Source: Paragonimus westermani (lineage: Eukaryota > Platyhelminthes > Trematoda > Plagiorchiida > Troglotrematidae). From it: 64,000 bases of DNA. Below are positions 32,223-43,979 of this stretch, one piece after another (position 1 is the stretch's first letter; each line of letters begins with the position of its first letter). Both the position numbers and the translations under genes were made by a program. The DNA is taken from positions 365,705 through 429,704 of the forward strand of contig QNGE01000105.1 of assembly GCA_008508345.1 (NCBI GenBank), written 5' to 3'. Under the pieces are notes generated by a model. It worked only from the letters and a program-made list of their open reading frames with translations, searched no databases and was not told the origin of the DNA.

Positions 32223-32370
32223 TGACGGTCTACGGACATTACAACATTCACTGTTATATATTGGACAATGAATAAATATGCCTGAGTCTTTTCAGAAGGA
32301 CTTTCTGTACACCGTATGAGACCACCATTATATGTTCAAAAACAAATGATTGTGAGCCCAACACAGCCTT

Positions 32371-32380
32371 GGGGGGGGGG
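32371..32380. repeat. Poly-G run (10 G)
   Basis: Ten consecutive G between the arms of the inverted repeat. Possible sequencing-length uncertainty. Confidence 0.9.
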
Positions 32381-32532
32381 TGCGTTACATAGATTGGATT
32401 TTTGTTCTGTTCTTATTTGTTTGTTCGTATTCTTTATTTCTACTTTACGTCTTCATCCTTATCTATTATCATCATTTTTGATCACGTGACCTGGTGATAA
32501 TTGATCACTGAGACTTTTACCCTTATGTTTCT

Positions 32533-32625
32533 GCACGTCCAAACGTTCACACACCATTCTGCATATGCAATTGAAAAGAGCGAACTAAATGTTGCTTAAG
32601 CATGCATCTTACATGACAGTCGTTG
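32533..32625 (-). repeat. Right arm of inverted repeat (partner 32131-32222)
   Basis: Reverse complement of the left arm. The ~495-bp unit could be a decayed MITE or foldback element. Confidence 0.65.
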
Positions 32626-35600
32626 CGTTATTCGAATTCGAACGAAATTAACAATTTTTGGGCATTGCACAAACTTTCTTCATTAAATACTTGTGAAATT
32701 TCTACAACAGCCATAATTAACTCACGTAAATTCAAGCAGTAGAACACACAGTTGCAAAGTTCCAAACGTTCACTTCTGATCAATTTTATCAGTTGAGCTT
32801 TTAGTACTTTAGACTTATGAGATGAACCTGGATAGCGTGTGTATGTGAGTGTTGCTTGTCTTTCATATCTGACTCACATTGTATGGTGTTTCGCATTATT
32901 TTAACCATGTGGTTGCCGACTTCTATTCTATAGTATACAGTTCATTCCAATCCACTCCACTGGCTGTCTGGTACGTACGGTTCCAATTTTTAGCCTGAAT
33001 GTTCCCAATAATAACTCAGTCACTGCGTTCCTGATTTATTGTTTCGTTGCGTTGATCGTGCTCTACGTCTATGCTACTCAGCAATGTTGGTGAGTAGTAG
33101 GATGTTGATGAGAAATGAAAATCCACTGGCGTCATGCCTCACGTAGACCAAGCAGTTGCGCGGACTGTTTAAACGAATAATCTGACTTTGTGCTACTGAT
33201 ACCCCGATATTAGGCTTAATGCATCTTTGCAGAAAAATGCAGGTAGTGAGGATGGCGTCTTTCTGTATATCTCATAGCTTATATCTTATGCTGCAATGTC
33301 CCGGACTTATGCTGACGTAACACTCTGAATCGATCAGACAGGCAAGCCGGTGGTTGGTTGGTTGGTTGGTTTAGTTAGCATACATCTGCAGTTCCGAATA
33401 TCATAAGCGAAAACCTGTTAAGTAGTAAACTTATTCAGTGTGTGAAAACGAGCCGAAAAACTTAACAAACGTAATTAACCACGGCTCACTCTCTAAGTGA
33501 ACAGATAACCCGAAGTTGACTCACGCGTTTGTGAAAGAACGTTCAAGTACTCTCAGTTTACAACGTTCGCAGGTTTCCTATGCTGTGATGTGGACTCTTG
33601 CAATACCAGTTTGCTCAGAAACCATCTTTTGTTAACTCCTTGAAGCTGACTTTTTTTCAACCTTCTAATAAGCAGAAGTGAACAGAAGCACACAAACACC
33701 TCGTTCGCACTTTTTCGCGGTAGGTACGCTAACCACATTGCGCTGATATTTTTATGTAGAATGCTAACACTCAAAAATCAATACAGTCTCGTCCCTTGAA
33801 CATCCGTCTGTTTCTGTACGAAGATGGCAACAGTTGTCTAAACACTGGAGAACTCTATGTGGCTAGACCGTGTACTCCATAAGAAATGCTTTGTTAAAAA
33901 CACTCCGTTTGCCGATGAAAACTGATTAAAAAAATGTAACAATCAGTTGTGTTGTTCATCTACAAAATCAAATTGAGAAATGGATTCCGCTCATGATCCG
34001 TTCTAGCGGTGATCACGTGAGTGTGTTTATGGAGAGTAATAGAAGCAGTGTATCATCCGGTATGCCGGTTTTCATTGACCGATTGCTTGCGTATTCTTAT
34101 TAAGCAATGCGTCGTTCATCGTCTGCTGGTGGCTTTGTTTCACTAATGCTGCCTGATTTCCGGACAGCTGTCCATATGCTGATTGGTCGCACGGTGTTGG
34201 TCGCTGTGTTCACATACGCCAGCCAAATTGATAGCGCCATTCGGTCGTAGTGCTGTTGAACCATTAGTGAACCATTAGTTTTGCCGATTGGTTTCAATCT
34301 GTCTGCTAAAGTCAACAATGGGTTCAACCTGCCGTTGCTCAATCCACGAACACAGATTAAAGCAACGTACTATAAATGATCTGATGGGACTAATGAATAA
34401 GGGCAGATCAGTGGGGGTGGGGTGGGTGATCAGCACGTCCACATTATGAACTCCGCAGCTGAAGTTCCGAATCGGACAACATGTGTACCAGTGAATCAGC
34501 TCTCTGTCGACAACGAAACTCAAGTCCAGTTGATATTTTCAAAATCGAAAGTTAACCTGAATGTGACAGCCTGAATAAAATTAGGGTGATTATGGAATAT
34601 GTCGAATATGTCAGTTCGTCACGCCTATCTCATGTATGCAAATTGCACCTTGGAAAAGGTTTGCCTCATTGAGGTCGAAGTAGATAAAACTGATCACCTA
34701 ACTGTTTACTTATAACGGAACGCTAATTCATACTGATTTGTTACACAGTTTGTAATCTGACTTGTTCATTACGGGCAAATGTAACGGACACTGTCGGTCC
34801 GATAACGTAAACTGGTAAAATTGTCATCAGCGACAGTAATAAATTAGCCCTGATAGGGAGGGGCCTGTGGTAGCGTTCACTTGATTGTACGTCCCGTCTA
34901 ATGCAACAGATAAGCAATGAGGTTCATGGGGTGGTTGCTTTAAAAACGCCGGGTTTGAAGTACACAATGATGCATCGACTGTAAACACAGTGCTCCGATA
35001 CTAGGTATATGAACTAGAATATGCTTCTCAAATGGCTCGAGTAATTGCCCCATGATCTTTCAACTAAAATGTTTTGTTCAGCCTGTTCTATCAGGCATCC
35101 ATACAAGACTCGAGTTTTTCATAGAAGGAAGAGCGTTCGTAACTCACTTGTCTTCTCAAATTTGAAGACGGATAGATATCATAGAGGGTCATGTCTGAGA
35201 AATAAGCAGGGTAAAGATTATTCTGGGATCCACATTCACGTCAACACTTGTACCGCGTACACTGGAACATCATTTTGAAGAATCAACATGCCGACACTCA
35301 ACTTTCCTCTACTTTTCCCCCTGATCGAATCCTCCAACCACAACAGTAAATCAGTACAGAAGGCCGCTGGACTGTTACCTGATATGACATACAATTAATT
35401 AACTTCATACTCTTAACAAAATAGATGACGCACACGCCCTTGTCTGCACTGAACTCAACTCTGAACTCCGTGGTCCATAAACAGTCACTGTGTTTCCACT
35501 TCCGATTGGTCCGCTATCTTGCAATCCTAATAATGAATCTATGTTTAATCTAAACTGACTAGTTGCCGTCTGGAAATATTCCCTTTACTTACCTTAGTTT

Positions 35601-35684
35601 AAGATTTCCCTTCGAGCACTGAAGTCAACTGCGTTTAATCTCCGGCACCAACGTTCCCGGAGCACAAAAAGTACGTTTAAATTA
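32626..35684. other. No gene recognised
   Basis: About 3 kb without recognisable coding. It includes a short GGTT repeat near 33351-33370 and a half copy of the R3-like word GTTGGTGAGTAGTAGGATG near 33086. 34480-34575 (CAGCTCTCTG..., CGAAACTCAAGTCCAGT..., GTTAACCTGAATGTGAC) weakly resembles the SINE. The open frames at 33553-33774, 34100-34342 and 34275-34523 (minus) have no motif. Confidence 0.4.
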
Positions 35685-36145
35685 ATGCCTAAGTGCTTTC
35701 CACCTCATGCACATACACTCGCAACTACGTTGTTATCTTTTCTCCACGATTTTTGGTTTTTCGGAAGATCGTGCAAACAGGCCGCTTTGACTGATGCTCA
35801 CTCCCGGTGGACTTTGTCCCGTAGTGTGCTACCGAACCAGGAAAACCAGAACAACAATGGTCTTGGCGGCACTAAACGATATCAATTTACTGGAAAAAAT
35901 AGCACCTTTTCTTTTTTATGGAGAAACGGCAGTAATTACGATTACGATTAAGCGACAAGCGTTTTCGCGTCTTGATTGGCCACTTCGTTGTTTTTCCATG
36001 AAGTTGCATCTAGCAGGTCAGTTGTTTGAAGCAGGTACGCATTTACCAGCAGCCGATCGCCGCTTATGATTGGTTGACGTCGACCGGTCACAATTCTATT
36101 TGCAGCAGCTTGTGCTTGAACTCTGACCGGCTGAACCCTGTCCAA
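35685..36145. other. Overlapping open frames, possibly a decayed element
   Basis: Plus frame 35794-36069 (91 codons, with VLAALNDINLLEKIAPFLFY) and minus frame 35948-36145 (65 codons, Gln/Ala-rich) overlap. The plus peptide looks amphipathic and protein-like, but I do not recognise it. It lies 200 bp before a Penelope-like fragment on the same strand, so it may be part of an older insertion. Confidence 0.25.
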
Positions 36146-36359
36146 TCACCAAACGGCTCCAGTCCATAACAGTCGCATTACGGAGCCCCCTGCACAACGC
36201 GTTACTACAGAACGTGAGGAGCAGTTTCGTTTGTGCACGTTCGTCATGCGCCCGCGTGTCTAATGAAGTCATCTGGTGGTAAAAGTTCGGTCACCACCCA
36301 GTACACAGATCTGCATTTTCTTCATTTGTAAGCACTGACTTTAACAGAACAGCATGGCA

Positions 36360-36540
36360 TGATGGAACCAATCTCGAGTGTTATCGGATCACACCTGATC
36401 GACACGGGTCATCAGATCAAAATTATTTACAATGTCACAAGCCCATTCCCGAGTTGCCAGGGCGAGACTGGTGTTGACGGCAGAGGCGTGCGCTATCAAA
36501 CTCTACAACCCTCAACTGCGCGCCCCGTCAGGAGACAGCC
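36360..36540 (+). pseudogene. Penelope-like element C-terminal fragment
   Basis: Encodes ISSVIGSHLIDTGHQIKIIY and, after a frameshift, RARLVLTAEACAIKLYNPQL. This matches the end of GIY-YIG-type Penelope-like proteins (S-x-I-x-x-H-L-x-x-T-G-H, then an A-E-A-x-A-I-x-x-x-x-P-x-L helix). It is only ~60 codons long. It belongs to a different subfamily from the 6130 and 40930 copies, whose equivalent reads ITKHIMETGHVVD. Confidence 0.7.
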
Positions 36541-37044
36541 AGGACGCATCACGCCACATCGATCGACCGGCCCAGCTCGGACGCTATGGTCGTGGGTGGT
36601 GGTATGGTCCCACTCAGCCAATCAGATTGCAGGTGTGCGGTCGAACGCCTGTGCGCTGTCTGGTCAGTGTATTTTCTCGCGGCTGCCTTCTGGTGCCCCC
36701 TGTAACGTGATTTGTTCTGACTCCCTGACTGCCATATATGACTGCCTCAATTGATTCGCTTCGTGTCTGTCAGCCAGCTATGGTGACCGTTTGTCCTATA
36801 AATCTAGAGCTTCTGTGGCCTAAGTTTTGTCTCGCTCGTCCAATAAACAGTGCATCCGCGTGTCTTCTGATTTCTCGTTTTTGGGGTCAAGCGACTGAGC
36901 GCGTACCAAAGAGGACGATCCAATACGCCTCAAAGAAATTCACACAGGCCCTAAACCTCCCGTGGCCAACTATGGGTAGACCCCCCGGAACCCACTAACC
37001 CGATTAGCAAGTTACCACACACCGGTTATAGAAACAACACACGG

Positions 37045-37235
37045 ATGGCGGCGTCCGACTCGGATTAGCCTGTCACAGTGACTGAAGCCAAGGGAGCCCT
37101 GCGCTTAACCATCACTGCAATTGGCTTACGCCGCATCACTTGCGGTTCCACCAACACACCACATATCCAGTGTNGTGATCTACTAACCCCAAACGGCCAG
37201 TGCATTCGCGTCCGCACACATCGCAACAACACACA
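37045..37235 (-). pseudogene. LINE-A fragment with single-N join at 37174
   Basis: 37045-37173 is the terminal part of the LINE-A 3' UTR (minus strand). 37175-37235 is the LINE-A zinc-finger coding end (minus). The ~550 bases that separate these parts in copy 1 are absent, and the junction is the N itself, so this is a collapsed or mis-joined copy or a real deletion at a contig join. Confidence 0.8.
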
Positions 37236-37755
37236 CACGTGCATTATCCAACTAACGGTTTGGCATGAACATGGGTCACGAGCAATGAAAAGTCAATAAC
37301 CTTCGGATTCTGACAAATGTTCCGGTTACGGGAAGTCTCAAGCGAAATGGGAAGGGCAGCGCACCTTACCTTGCGTTCGTCACACAAATTTTAGGAGCAC
37401 ACGGTCTCAGTGAGAGAATTTCTCAGCTTCCAGACGAGTAAATTTACCCAGTAAACTAATTATTAGTTAAGGACCGGTGTCAAATTTACTGGTTCCTACG
37501 CAGTACTCCACAAGCTTGCACTGGTTCAGTCAATGAATCACCATAATGAAAATCATTTTTGATGTGTTCTATGGATTTTGATAAGTCCAAACATTTTGCT
37601 ATATAGTTTTTTCATTCACGTCTATTGTTCTTCTATGTTTCATAGTGACTATAATCGGCTTCATTCACCTCCTAATGAAAGGTGACTTTTATTCCAAGAA
37701 AATCAGTTAACCTTGTTCAGCGCAATCATATGTCGTGATTAACTGAAATACAGCT
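37236..37755. other. No feature recognised
   Basis: AT-rich non-coding sequence between the LINE-A piece and repeat R3. Confidence 0.4.
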
Positions 37756-38030
37756 GTTGTTTAACAGGCAGATTCGTTTGTAAGTAGCATAATCCGTACA
37801 TTCGGAAACTAAATGTGGGATCTCAACGCCACGAGGACGAGGAAATAGAAGCGACTATTGTGACAGTGTGCATGCGGTACGAGTGAAGTGTTATCAAGGC
37901 AATGTGTGTAGATACACGTGAGTTATGCGAATGAGTGTACGCGTTTGTTGTACTATGTCTTTACATAACCTGTACGGGATCTCATGCAGTCAACAGCTTC
38001 GCAGGCCAATCCTCTTTTGCGGTCACAACA
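37756..38030 (+). repeat. Dispersed repeat R3, copy B
   Basis: Starts GTTGTTTAACAGGCAGATTC, with the palindrome decayed to GTAAGTAGCATAATCC. It later has GAGTGTACGCGTTTGTTG, ACATAACCTGTACGGG, GCAGGCCAAT and TTTTGCGGTCACAAC, matching copies A and C. Confidence 0.75.
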
Positions 38031-38507
38031 CAGAGAGTGGAAATACTTTGTATATAATTCGCTGGGGCATTTTGATTGGGTTGTTACGTGCAAAGATAGA
38101 GCATTATTTATGAGTATGCTTTATGTACTGTCGTTCAGGTGGTCATCGAGGAAATAGTAAGCTCAGTCGGATTACGTTACACTGCGATAGTTTGAAAAAG
38201 TTTTCTGACTCACGCAACTGAAAATACCACTCAGGTCAAAAGAACCCAAGTGGCTTTATATAACTTGTCTAATTTGAGTAAACTGGACTGCATAGAACAC
38301 AGACTAGTACTTCGGTAAGCATTAGGAATGGTCCGTTGGAGAAACATGTCGACCCGTATAGATTTATCTAACACGTTCAAAGGTGTAGCGGTGTACTCAT
38401 TTGGGTGAGGTTTAGAACTGGGTTATCCGTGCACCCCTTCAACAGTCAACAGTTTTGTGAGCGTGAACACTGTGTAAATAAAATAAGCGGGTGTTCAGAT
38501 AGCGTTT
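38031..38507. other. No feature recognised
   Basis: Short non-coding spacer between repeats R3 and R2. Confidence 0.4.
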
Positions 38508-38900
38508 TGTGATAAAAATCTCGATTCACCGATTATCCAAACCCCGACACAGCAGAAGATATGACAGACGGCCAATCCAAATATCGCGTTAATGATACAA
38601 CATCAGGATTGGACGAACGGTCTTAGTGTTGTGCCTTCCGTTATTCGCCAATTCATCTGGTCCGTATTCCACCAATTAACATACAGTTCATGATGTTGCA
38701 TGTGCTAATGAGATCAGCCAATGACAGGCTGTGATTTCTCTAATACTGTTGTACATCAATAACTTCGGTGTCTCAATCCATGAATAATAATTACTTACTG
38801 CTGCCAGTACCAGGTCTTCGCCTTATTACTTGCGTGGGAGGTTTCAATTCAAGTATGATTCCTAGAGCTATTCGAAGTCCCTAATTCTGAGTATCACACG
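38508..38900 (+). repeat. Dispersed repeat R2, copy 2 (~390 bp)
   Basis: Direct homologue of 20362-20730, 18 kb away. Both copies end at the same point (ATTCGAAGT followed by a CTGAGTA-TACAC-like string), and the flanks do not match, so this is an element rather than a segmental duplication. Confidence 0.8.
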
Positions 38901-40929
38901 TACTTGCCCAAAGCCTGTGAACATAAACCACCTAGTCCGTGTTCTTGCAGTTTTTTGCTGGGCTTCTCCGGCATTAATGTCCATAGTTTTGGTAGCCTCA
39001 TTGATTGAAAAATCGTCAGTGACTCCAGGGAACCAGCGACAGTGTAGACAGCGCAACCTTTTTCATAGATTTGACCCATATACACTACGAAGTTAGGGAC
39101 CCAGAGAAGCACTGATTTGTTGTGTACACAGTTTTGTCACTATTCCTATATTCACGAGTTACTGATTCATTTTTCTCTGTTCGAATATCTTGTTACAATT
39201 ATAAGGTGAGTTAATCTTTATTCTGAGCTTCTCACCTGTGCTTACGCTCTCTGGTGTTTGAGGCCATCAGCTCCGTAGAATGTATTTCACTGCACTTCTA
39301 CTAACCCCAGAGTTAACACTTCGTATAGTAAAGTTACCATGCCTACCGACTTGCGAAAACAACATTTATTTACGGAGTTTTGATACGGTCTCATCAACCG
39401 TTCATCATCAACCAGTTCAAAACAGAAGTGCACTGGTAACCTTGTTTATGGTTGCAATGTTATTGTTTTGGCGGTGATAATTCACGATAAATCAATTGTC
39501 TTGACAACAACACAACTGAACCAGCGGATGTTAACTTTGCTTCTGTTGGCAACCGGCTGCCGCCCTCATGCTACTGGCTTCATTCCAATTATTCAGACAG
39601 GGCTACGGACCCCACTTACGTTGGTGCCTGATAGATGTGAACAGGCGCTCGCCTGCTGCGTGTGTTGGTAATCGGTAAAATCAGGATTCAAATGTCAGAC
39701 ACAGAGTCGTGTAGGTCATCGTCCCAGTAGGATTCACCATACCTAGTCATATATTTGGCCTGTTTAGTATTGATGAAAAACAGTTGTGTAGTTGGTTGAT
39801 CGTAATTTTTGCACTCAGCCGGACTTTTGGTCATCCATGAGAAAGAATTATTGGACTTGGCTTTCATTTTTATCACAGCCCATCAGTAGTGTGTTCGCTT
39901 CTTCCTACCAGGACTCTAGATGTTGTCCATGCGCACATGGGGCGATTGTATTAATCACAACGCCACAGTCCTCACAGTGAACCATTACTGTGTTATCATT
40001 TTTAAACGTACAGCCACAGTAACCTATGGATATTGTTCAGGTTACCTTGTTGGGCTAAAGCTATGTACTAATACTGAGCATTATAAGAAGGTAACTCAAG
40101 CGCATTATTCAAAATGGACTGGCTGAAAATGTCACTTAAATGTAAAATCTGAGGTAAGCTGTGAGTAGTGTTCAGCTTGTGATTTTCAAGAAATCAGGTA
40201 CTGAAGGTCTTCAATCTAGAAGTGATCTAGACTTGAGTACAACAAATCAGGCTGTTACACATCTATTGGGAACTTATCAATGCAGCCACAGTTTCCTGGT
40301 TAATCTTAAGGATTGAAAAGTCTTCCTCGACATTACTAACTTGATATCTTACTTACCATCGTTGGCACTCGTAGGCCCTGGAGTCAGTGGATTTTTCTGT
40401 GTACTGAAACAGTGGGCCCTGGAGGTCCAACGTTCGGAAACATACCTATCTTTGCTCAGGTTAGTGAGATACTAAAATTCTTTTTCACAATATTAATTTT
40501 GTCAGACTTAATAGAGCGGAGCAGTGCACATGTCAGCGGCATAGCCTAGGAAACCGAAGACATTGTGCATCGGGATTAGTCAATACACCGCAGTACAATT
40601 TACCTATAGTTGTATCACGACTGCTACACATACGCGAGTCTTCATGCAACCAGTCTTGATGATTCGATAGAGTCCAACTTGTTTGACAATGGACTGTTTG
40701 AGATCCGAGCGATTCTTCTAGGATTAAGATCAACAGATTGTGTAGGCCTACTTAGTGATGACGGTGAGTATTGAGTAGCTGCCTAAAGAAAAGCTATAGG
40801 CTTGCACGTAGGTCTAATACTAACCAATATTTTTATTCAGAGTTAGAAATGTAGAATTTCTTAGGAGCGGTAGAAGGTTTCATCTCCACCTCAGAGATGT
40901 AGATAATATTTCTGTTTTTCATTCAACCA
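38901..40929. other. No gene recognised; weak SINE trace near 40110-40195
   Basis: Mostly featureless. At 40110-40195, ACTGGCTGAAAATGTCAC, then GTGAGTAGTGTTCAGCTTG and CAAGAAATCAGG resemble the SINE 3' part. The open frames at 38868-39112 and 40533-40733 (minus) are unassigned. Confidence 0.35.
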
Positions 40930-41835
40930 TTGCAGATATAAACACTGTTCTTGAGACGCTCAACCAGGCGCACCGATTCAATCGGTGTACAGTCTTGACC
41001 TAGAGACAGAGAGAGCCACTCTATCTGTTTGTTCTGATAGGTCCCCAAGGAGAAGAATGGATCAGTTAGTAAACCAACGTCTACGACAAAGGAACTTGGT
41101 TCACCCTCAATCGATTTGTATAAAATTTTTCCCAGAGGATTAGTTTCATTTTCTTACCAAAGTAATAACACGTAAAATGGTCGCCAAACTAGTTAATTAC
41201 CTCAGTCATATTAACGAAGAGAATAGTGTGGCTGTCTCACTTCAGCTGAGAGGGGTCTGTAATCGAGGACATGGTTCGCTATCAGACCTATCCACAAAAT
41301 TAATTGTAAAGTCTACACGACCAATCATTGCTTGTGTGTTGCTTCACTTGCTACATTTTGGATTGTGGAATACATCGGTTGAACTACTAGACGTCTGCCC
41401 AACCAAAACTACGAAGCCAACCACTAATTCATTCGTTCACCAATAGCGATAGAAGACATACATCGTAAGATGTCACGAACGTAAAACATTAGATTATATA
41501 TGACATGCGGTTAGCAACACAATAAAAAATATTCAACCATTGTGTTTACATGAAACAAAGACTGTCTTCAGTTCCAGGGCAGACAAACTGCGTGAGTCAA
41601 CAGTTTATGCACACACAGAGCCGGACGGTGAGTATTGATCAACGTCGCCTACGACAAAGAATGGCTGGACATATGCCTAAGTGGTTGATACACACCATGA
41701 CGCAACGGACACTGGCAACAGAACGACTGAGACGAAATCCGACCTCATTCATCACAAAGCATATCATGGAAACAGGTCACGTTGTTGACCTGACCAACTC
41801 GTTTCAAGTTCTGTTACGTAATAAGAACCCCTGAT
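40930..41835 (+). pseudogene. Penelope-like element: RT C-terminal part and GIY-YIG endonuclease remnant
   Basis: Begins with the RT peptide ADINTVLETLNQAH (40934) and continues through a stop-riddled thumb region. From about 41560 it encodes the endonuclease region in one open frame (41550-41834): QRRLRQRMAGHMPKWLIHT, then ITKHIMETGHVVDLTNSF. These match the 6130-8070 copy (NLQQRKAEHILKWLVQTTTQ). The Y-I-G of the GIY-YIG motif is not preserved (SRTVSID). The 5' RT palm is missing. Part of the coding sequence (41435-41650) is duplicated in inverted orientation just downstream. Confidence 0.8.
41435..41650 (+). repeat. Left arm of 216-bp inverted duplication
   Basis: Inverted partner of 41851-42079. 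It contains the junction between the Penelope RT tail and the endonuclease start. The outer boundary GTTCACCAATAGCGATAGA is sharp. Confidence 0.9.
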
Positions 41836-41850
41836 TTCTCGCTTTCTCCG

Positions 41851-42079
41851 AGGCGATGTTGATCAATACTCACCGTCCGGCTCTGTGTGTTGACTCACGC
41901 AGTTTGTCTGCCCTGGAACTGAAGACAGTCTCTGTTTCATGTAAACCCAATCGATGAATGTTTTTACTGTGTTGCTAACCGCATGTCATATATATTCTAA
42001 TGTTTTACGTTCGTGAGTGAAGAGAGTAAACGAAATGTTAACATCTCGCGATGTATGTCTTCTATCGCTATTGGTGAAC
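41851..42079 (-). repeat. Right arm of inverted duplication
   Basis: Reverse complement of 41435-41650 with ~90% identity and a few indels. The spacer of 200 bp holds the end of the Penelope coding frame. The whole would fold into a long hairpin in RNA. Confidence 0.9.
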
Positions 42080-43979
42080 TGGATCAAGGGAACTCAGTGT
42101 TTTAAATAATTCATTCGTGTCAAATCATGTTGAAAACACTCATCGTGTAGCCGTCCATGTGGCATATGGGTTTTTGTCTACAACGTTCCAATCAATCCGT
42201 CTAAAACAGTCACATATCGAATTTTGGAAAATGTAGAATCGAAAATTAACAGTTTGCTACTCAACGCTTTGTTCACTAAAGCAGCTGGTTTAGCTCTCGC
42301 AAATTCCCTGACCTCAAGTGACCCACAGTCCAGTCTCACTCCCATCCATAAGGGGATTTGATTTTGGCCAACGGACGTAAGCCTATCCCATATTCATGCT
42401 TGTTTTGACTTTAGTTTTAACCATTTAAGTATCTCGGTTCATATTTTGCTTTATTTTGTAGTTCATTTGGCCAAAAGATGAATTGTGTTTGATATACTCT
42501 ATCCAATTTATCCACAGGTTTACCAAATATTCTACGTGATCTGGTACATCAAATTGTAGCTTTCACCAGGGAATTGCACACAACGTTGAACCTTTCGTCT
42601 GTTGCCTCTCCTAACTCCTCCACTTGCGCTGCATCACTGAAGGTTTCCAAAATCTCCTGGGTAGACTCCGATATCTTAACGATTCTAAGATGCCGTAAAA
42701 CGATAGCGTTCACCTTTCTCCATCTGAAGATTCAGATCACATGACCCGGCAACTGGGATGACTTACAGCCGCCCAACGCTAATTCAGACATTACCTGGCC
42801 CAAGTTCCCAAGTATTTAACTGAAACATCTTTCACCGTTTTGCACGAGTGGTCTCCAAGTACACCCCTTTTACCTGGTTCACTGACAATATAGCTCATCA
42901 TGAGTGGTTGTCTTCACAGGATGTGGAATGGAGACCTAACTACAAAGTTAAGCGAGGTTCTCTGCGAGAATAAACAGTCGCACAGGGTGAGCGGTTACGT
43001 TACCAGAGTGTGGTAGATTCACGGTTAGCAGTCAGTTCAACGAAGTATCACGTAAGCTCTTTGACGGTACTGCGAAATAACGCAAAAAGAACCTAAAAAA
43101 GATTTCAAGCACACCCATGGGAAGACGTGAGCGCTTGAAAAGCAGACTGTCCGTCTGGTTTGTTGTCTACTTGACGTACGAACATCTGAAGTCTCCGCTA
43201 ATCATAGACAAATCTCGAGGAAAACACATGTGATCACCGGCCTTATCTGGTAAGTAAGATGTACTAGATACATTGAGTGACTGAACTCCATTCGAAGGAC
43301 GTATGAATCAACTTGATCATCGGTGCCAGAAAGCAAGTAGCCACCGTCGCGGCAGCCCCGTCGATCTTGCACTCTCTTACTTGACAGATCTATTATACCA
43401 GACCCACCTTCCTCGGTAAATCCTCGAAATACTGCGCTTCTTCTATCCCAATCTCAAGTAGAGTGTGTTGGGCATCATGGAGGGATGCCGGCCGAAAGGC
43501 GTATGAACCGAACCACTCTTGATCACCCGCCTCCGATGGACTGAGAATTCAAAACCTCGCTACGCTACATTGTGCAATAGGTTTGTTTTGAACCAAACGT
43601 TCCGGGTGGTGCACTCAAGTCAACCCCTATCTTCGGCTTGGACAACCGAGAAGTGTCCTCCCTCTATAATCATGAGCGTTTGGACCTACAACAACTATTG
43701 ACTTTTCCTTATGTTCCTAACATACCACACTGGCTGAGGTGTCAGCAACCGACTTTGCCTCCATCACCTATTCTCCCACACTACCTCAATCTACCGTGTT
43801 CTATACTCTTTCGCCAAATAGTTCTTAACTTGCCGACGCCCAGTCTCCTTTTTGAGCATAACAAAGCCTTGCCTTACTTTCTGCCAGCGACGGAAGTTAC
43901 ATTCGGAATGACAGTGCACCAAGCACCAAAGCGGTATCTTTTTCTGACCGATACAAATTCCCACTGGCTAACCGTACAT
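42080..43979. other. No feature recognised
   Basis: About 1.9 kb. The plus frame 43638-44024 is Pro/Leu-rich in its first part and runs into the LINE-B endonuclease start, so it may be LINE-B 5' leader or ORF1 remnant. Nothing else is recognisable. Confidence 0.35.
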
